From assembly GCA_018336195.1 (NCBI GenBank), contig JAGXQV010000139.1, forward strand, positions 1 to 33,689: a stretch of DNA of 33,689 nt. The letters run 5' to 3'. The notes under the pieces were generated by a model. The model saw only the letters and a list, made by a program, of their open reading frames with translations. It was not told the DNA's origin and searched no databases. This document shows, one piece after another, positions 32,090-33,689 of this stretch. Position 1 is the stretch's first letter. Each line of letters begins with the position of its first letter. Source of the stretch: Sulfuricella sp. (GTDB lineage: Bacteria; Pseudomonadota; Gammaproteobacteria; Burkholderiales; Sulfuricellaceae). A program made the translations under genes and the position numbers.

Positions 32090-33689
32090 TCATGGCACAC
32101 TCTTGGCACACCGCCAGAAAAAGGCAGCGGCATCAAAGGCGTAGCTTTGTTTTGTGCCGTTGGGCAGGGTCTTTTGGGTGAGACGCCCTGCTGCGTCGTA
32201 GCTGTAGCTGGCGTCCTTGCCGCGGAAGGTGGTTTTGACGAGGCGGTTGAGGACGTCGTAGCTGTAGTCGACGGTGTCGGCTCCGTTGACGGTCATTTGG
32301 GTGCGCCGTCCAAACAAGTCGTATTGGTAGTCGAGCGTCCCTTGGTCGCTGATGATCCTTGTCGGGGAATTCAGGATGCCGTATTGCAGGAGGATGTCGC
32401 CGCTTTGGCTGTCGGCGATGCGGGTGAGCCGTCCGACCGGGTCGTATTGATAGTCGGTGGTGCGTCCGTCGCCGTCTTCGAGGCGGCTCAGGCAGTCGTT
32501 GGCGTCGTAGGTGTAGCGGGTGACTTTGCCGCGCCGGTCAGTGCTTTGGGTGAGGTTGCCGTTGGCGTCGTATTGGGCGCTGCTGCTGGCTCCCAGGGCG
32601 TCGCGGCGGGCGCTGAGGCGGCCTCTGAGGTCGTAGGTGTTGCGTTGCAGTTCGTGGCCGAGGGGGTCGGTGACGCTGATAAGGTGCGATTTGGCGTCAT
32701 AGGTGTATTGGGTGGTGCCGCCTTGGGGGTCGGTGAGCTGGCTGAGCCGATCCAGCGCATCAAAGGCGAGTTTGGTGGTTTCGCCGCGCGGGGTGGTGAG
32801 GCTGTCGATGCGCCCGAGGTTGTCGTAGGTCTTTTCGCTTCGTCGGCCGAGGGGGTCGATGGCGGCGATGATTTTACCTTCGCTGTCGTGCTCGAAGGTG
32901 GTGGTGTTGCCCAGGGCGTTGGTGGTAGTGGCGAGGACGCCTTTGTCGGTGTAGGTATATTGGGTGATCGCGCCGTTGGCGTTGGTGGTGGCTACGAGGC
33001 TGCCTTTGCCGTCGTAGGCGTAGCGGGTGCGGTTGCCTTGGGCGTCGATGACTTCGGTCAGTTTGTTGAACAGCGGGTCGTAGCGGTACTGGGTGAGGTT
33101 GCCTTGCGGGTCGCGGATGCTGGTGACGTTGGCGGCACCGTCGTAAGTAAAGTACCAGGTGCGCCCGAGGGCGTCGGTTTCGATCAGGGGGTGCTGGGTG
33201 GCGACGTCGAGTTTGCGGGTGCGGACGTTGCCGTTATTGTCGACGTCGCGGGTCCAGTACCTTTGGCCGTTGTAGCGTTGCACTTCAAGGTAGCCGCGCG
33301 GGTTGGTGATGCGCGTTTCCATGACCTGGTTGCCGGCGACGGTGTAGGCGAAGCTGTAGCTGCTGCCGTCGGCGAAGCGTTCCTTGAGCGCCCGGCCGTT
33401 GCCGTCGTATTCGTATTGGGTGACGGCGCCCAGGGCGTCGGTCTTTTGGGTGATGCGGTTGTTGCTGTCCCAGGCGTATTGGGTGAGGTTGCCTAGCGGG
33501 TCGCTCACTTGGGTGAGGCGGCTTTGGCTGTCGTAGCTGAAGTTGAGCGTTCTGCCGCTGGTGTCGGTGAGGCGGCTGATGAGGGCGCCGTTGTATTCGA
33601 TGCGGGTGACCCGGCCGGCGCTGTCGGTGACGCTTTGGGCGATGCCGACGGCGCCGATAGTGCCGCTGTTGCGCTGGACGGTGAGGCGG
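32090..33689 (-). CDS. RHS/YD-repeat protein, partial and probably truncated at its C-terminus
   Basis: The minus-strand frame is open from the right edge of the window through 32090 (533 residues visible; the 5' end is outside). It is made of about 20-25 tandem YD repeats of the type YDxxGxLxxxxDxxGxxTxYxYD (e.g. YDANGNLTQSTDRRGKVTRY). RHS proteins form a hollow shell that encloses a C-terminal toxin or other tip. Here the repeats stop after KQSYAFDAA, and only 11 unrelated residues (AFFWRCAKSVP) precede the stop, 46 bases beyond the end of the tRNA. No core-end motif (PxxxxDPxGL) or toxin is left, so the gene looks cut at the tRNA-proximal end. A GTG at 33506-33508 is an internal codon, not a start. 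Confidence 0.9.
   Translation of the reverse strand, partial: RLTVQRNSGTIGAVGIAQSVTDSAGRVTRIEYNGALISRLTDTSGRTLNFSYDSQSRLTQVSDPLGNLTQYAWDSNNRITQKTDALGAVTQYEYDGNGRALKERFADGSSYSFAYTVAGNQVMETRITNPRGYLEVQRYNGQRYWTRDVDNNGNVRTRKLDVATQHPLIETDALGRTWYFTYDGAANVTSIRDPQGNLTQYRYDPLFNKLTEVIDAQGNRTRYAYDGKGSLVATTNANGAITQYTYTDKGVLATTTNALGNTTTFEHDSEGKIIAAIDPLGRRSEKTYDNLGRIDSLTTPRGETTKLAFDALDRLSQLTDPQGGTTQYTYDAKSHLISVTDPLGHELQRNTYDLRGRLSARRDALGASSSAQYDANGNLTQSTDRRGKVTRYTYDANDCLSRLEDGDGRTTDYQYDPVGRLTRIADSQSGDILLQYGILNSPTRIISDQGTLDYQYDLFGRRTQMTVNGADTVDYSYDVLNRLVKTTFRGKDASYSYDAAGRLTQKTLPNGTKQSYAFDAAAFFWRCAKSVP
32093..32111. repeat. Direct repeat TGGCACAC x2 near the tRNA
   Basis: Two TGGCACAC boxes (32093-32100 and 32104-32111) separated by TCT lie 13 bases after the tRNA terminator, where the RHS frame ends. 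They may be arm-type sites left from an integrase-driven insertion; this is a guess. Confidence 0.4.

Noticed and set aside
31964..33496. Long plus-strand frame of about 510 residues, Val/Gly-rich, opposite the RHS gene
   Set aside because: It is the antisense of the YD repeats; its low-complexity Val/Ala/Gly content mirrors the repeat codons, and it overlaps the tRNA.
32090..33689. Regular repeats resembling a CRISPR array
   Set aside because: The periodicity is that of degenerate protein repeats (YD units) in an open frame, with no constant repeat or unique spacers.

Overview
The window is GC-rich bacterial chromosome and looks like a betaproteobacterium, probably an environmental one. The grounds are aerobic ubiquinone genes (ubiA, ubiC, ubiD), a gmk-rpoZ-spoT-(GGDEF)-ridA-recG block of proteobacterial type, an HU protein with an Ala/Pro/Lys tail, and tRNA-Leu with an encoded CCA end. 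I cannot name the genus from sequence alone.

Layout. 1-2160 is accessory DNA: a RAYT/IS200-like transposase bracketed by 17-bp inverted repeats, a gene-poor stretch with a strong palindrome, and an unknown secreted protein. 2338-9892 is mostly electrophile and redox metabolism: a RibD-C/DHFR-like reductase; a LysR regulator divergent from an azoreductase and a pirin; rdgB and hemW; then a TetR regulator followed by a carboxymuconolactone decarboxylase-like protein, a tautomerase and a nitroreductase. 9896-11941 (minus) holds a GAF/HD-GYP protein and HU. 12451-16954 (plus) holds bioA, dacB (PBP4) and an MHYT-type membrane histidine kinase. 17087-21927 (minus) is a ubiquinone region (ubiD, ubiA, ubiC) interrupted by a toxin-antitoxin patch: an orphan MNT nucleotidyltransferase and two vapBC pairs. 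21989-29717 (minus) runs gmk, rpoZ, spoT, a GGDEF cyclase, ridA, recG and a PilZ protein, with a good promoter before gmk. 29835-31885 (minus) holds a Pro-rich unknown, an FHA protein and queA. A tRNA-Leu(CAA) with promoter and terminator follows, and beyond it a partial RHS/YD-repeat gene that runs off the right edge.

Themes. Second-messenger genes are frequent: c-di-GMP synthesis (GGDEF), probable degradation (HD-GYP) and sensing (PilZ), with (p)ppGpp metabolism (SpoT) in the same transcription block as the cyclase and PilZ. Short imperfect inverted-repeat elements of several unrelated families sit at gene junctions. One supplies every possible start codon of hemW, one is read through by the longest dacB frame, one lies between ridA and the cyclase, and a REP-like pair separates ridA and recG. 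I see no CRISPR array, no rRNA and no clear new multi-gene defence system. The best candidates for follow-up are the repeat-derived hemW start, the HD-GYP protein with a roughly 100-residue insertion, the cyclase with a cysteine cluster inside the stringent-response operon, and the RHS remnant beside the tRNA.
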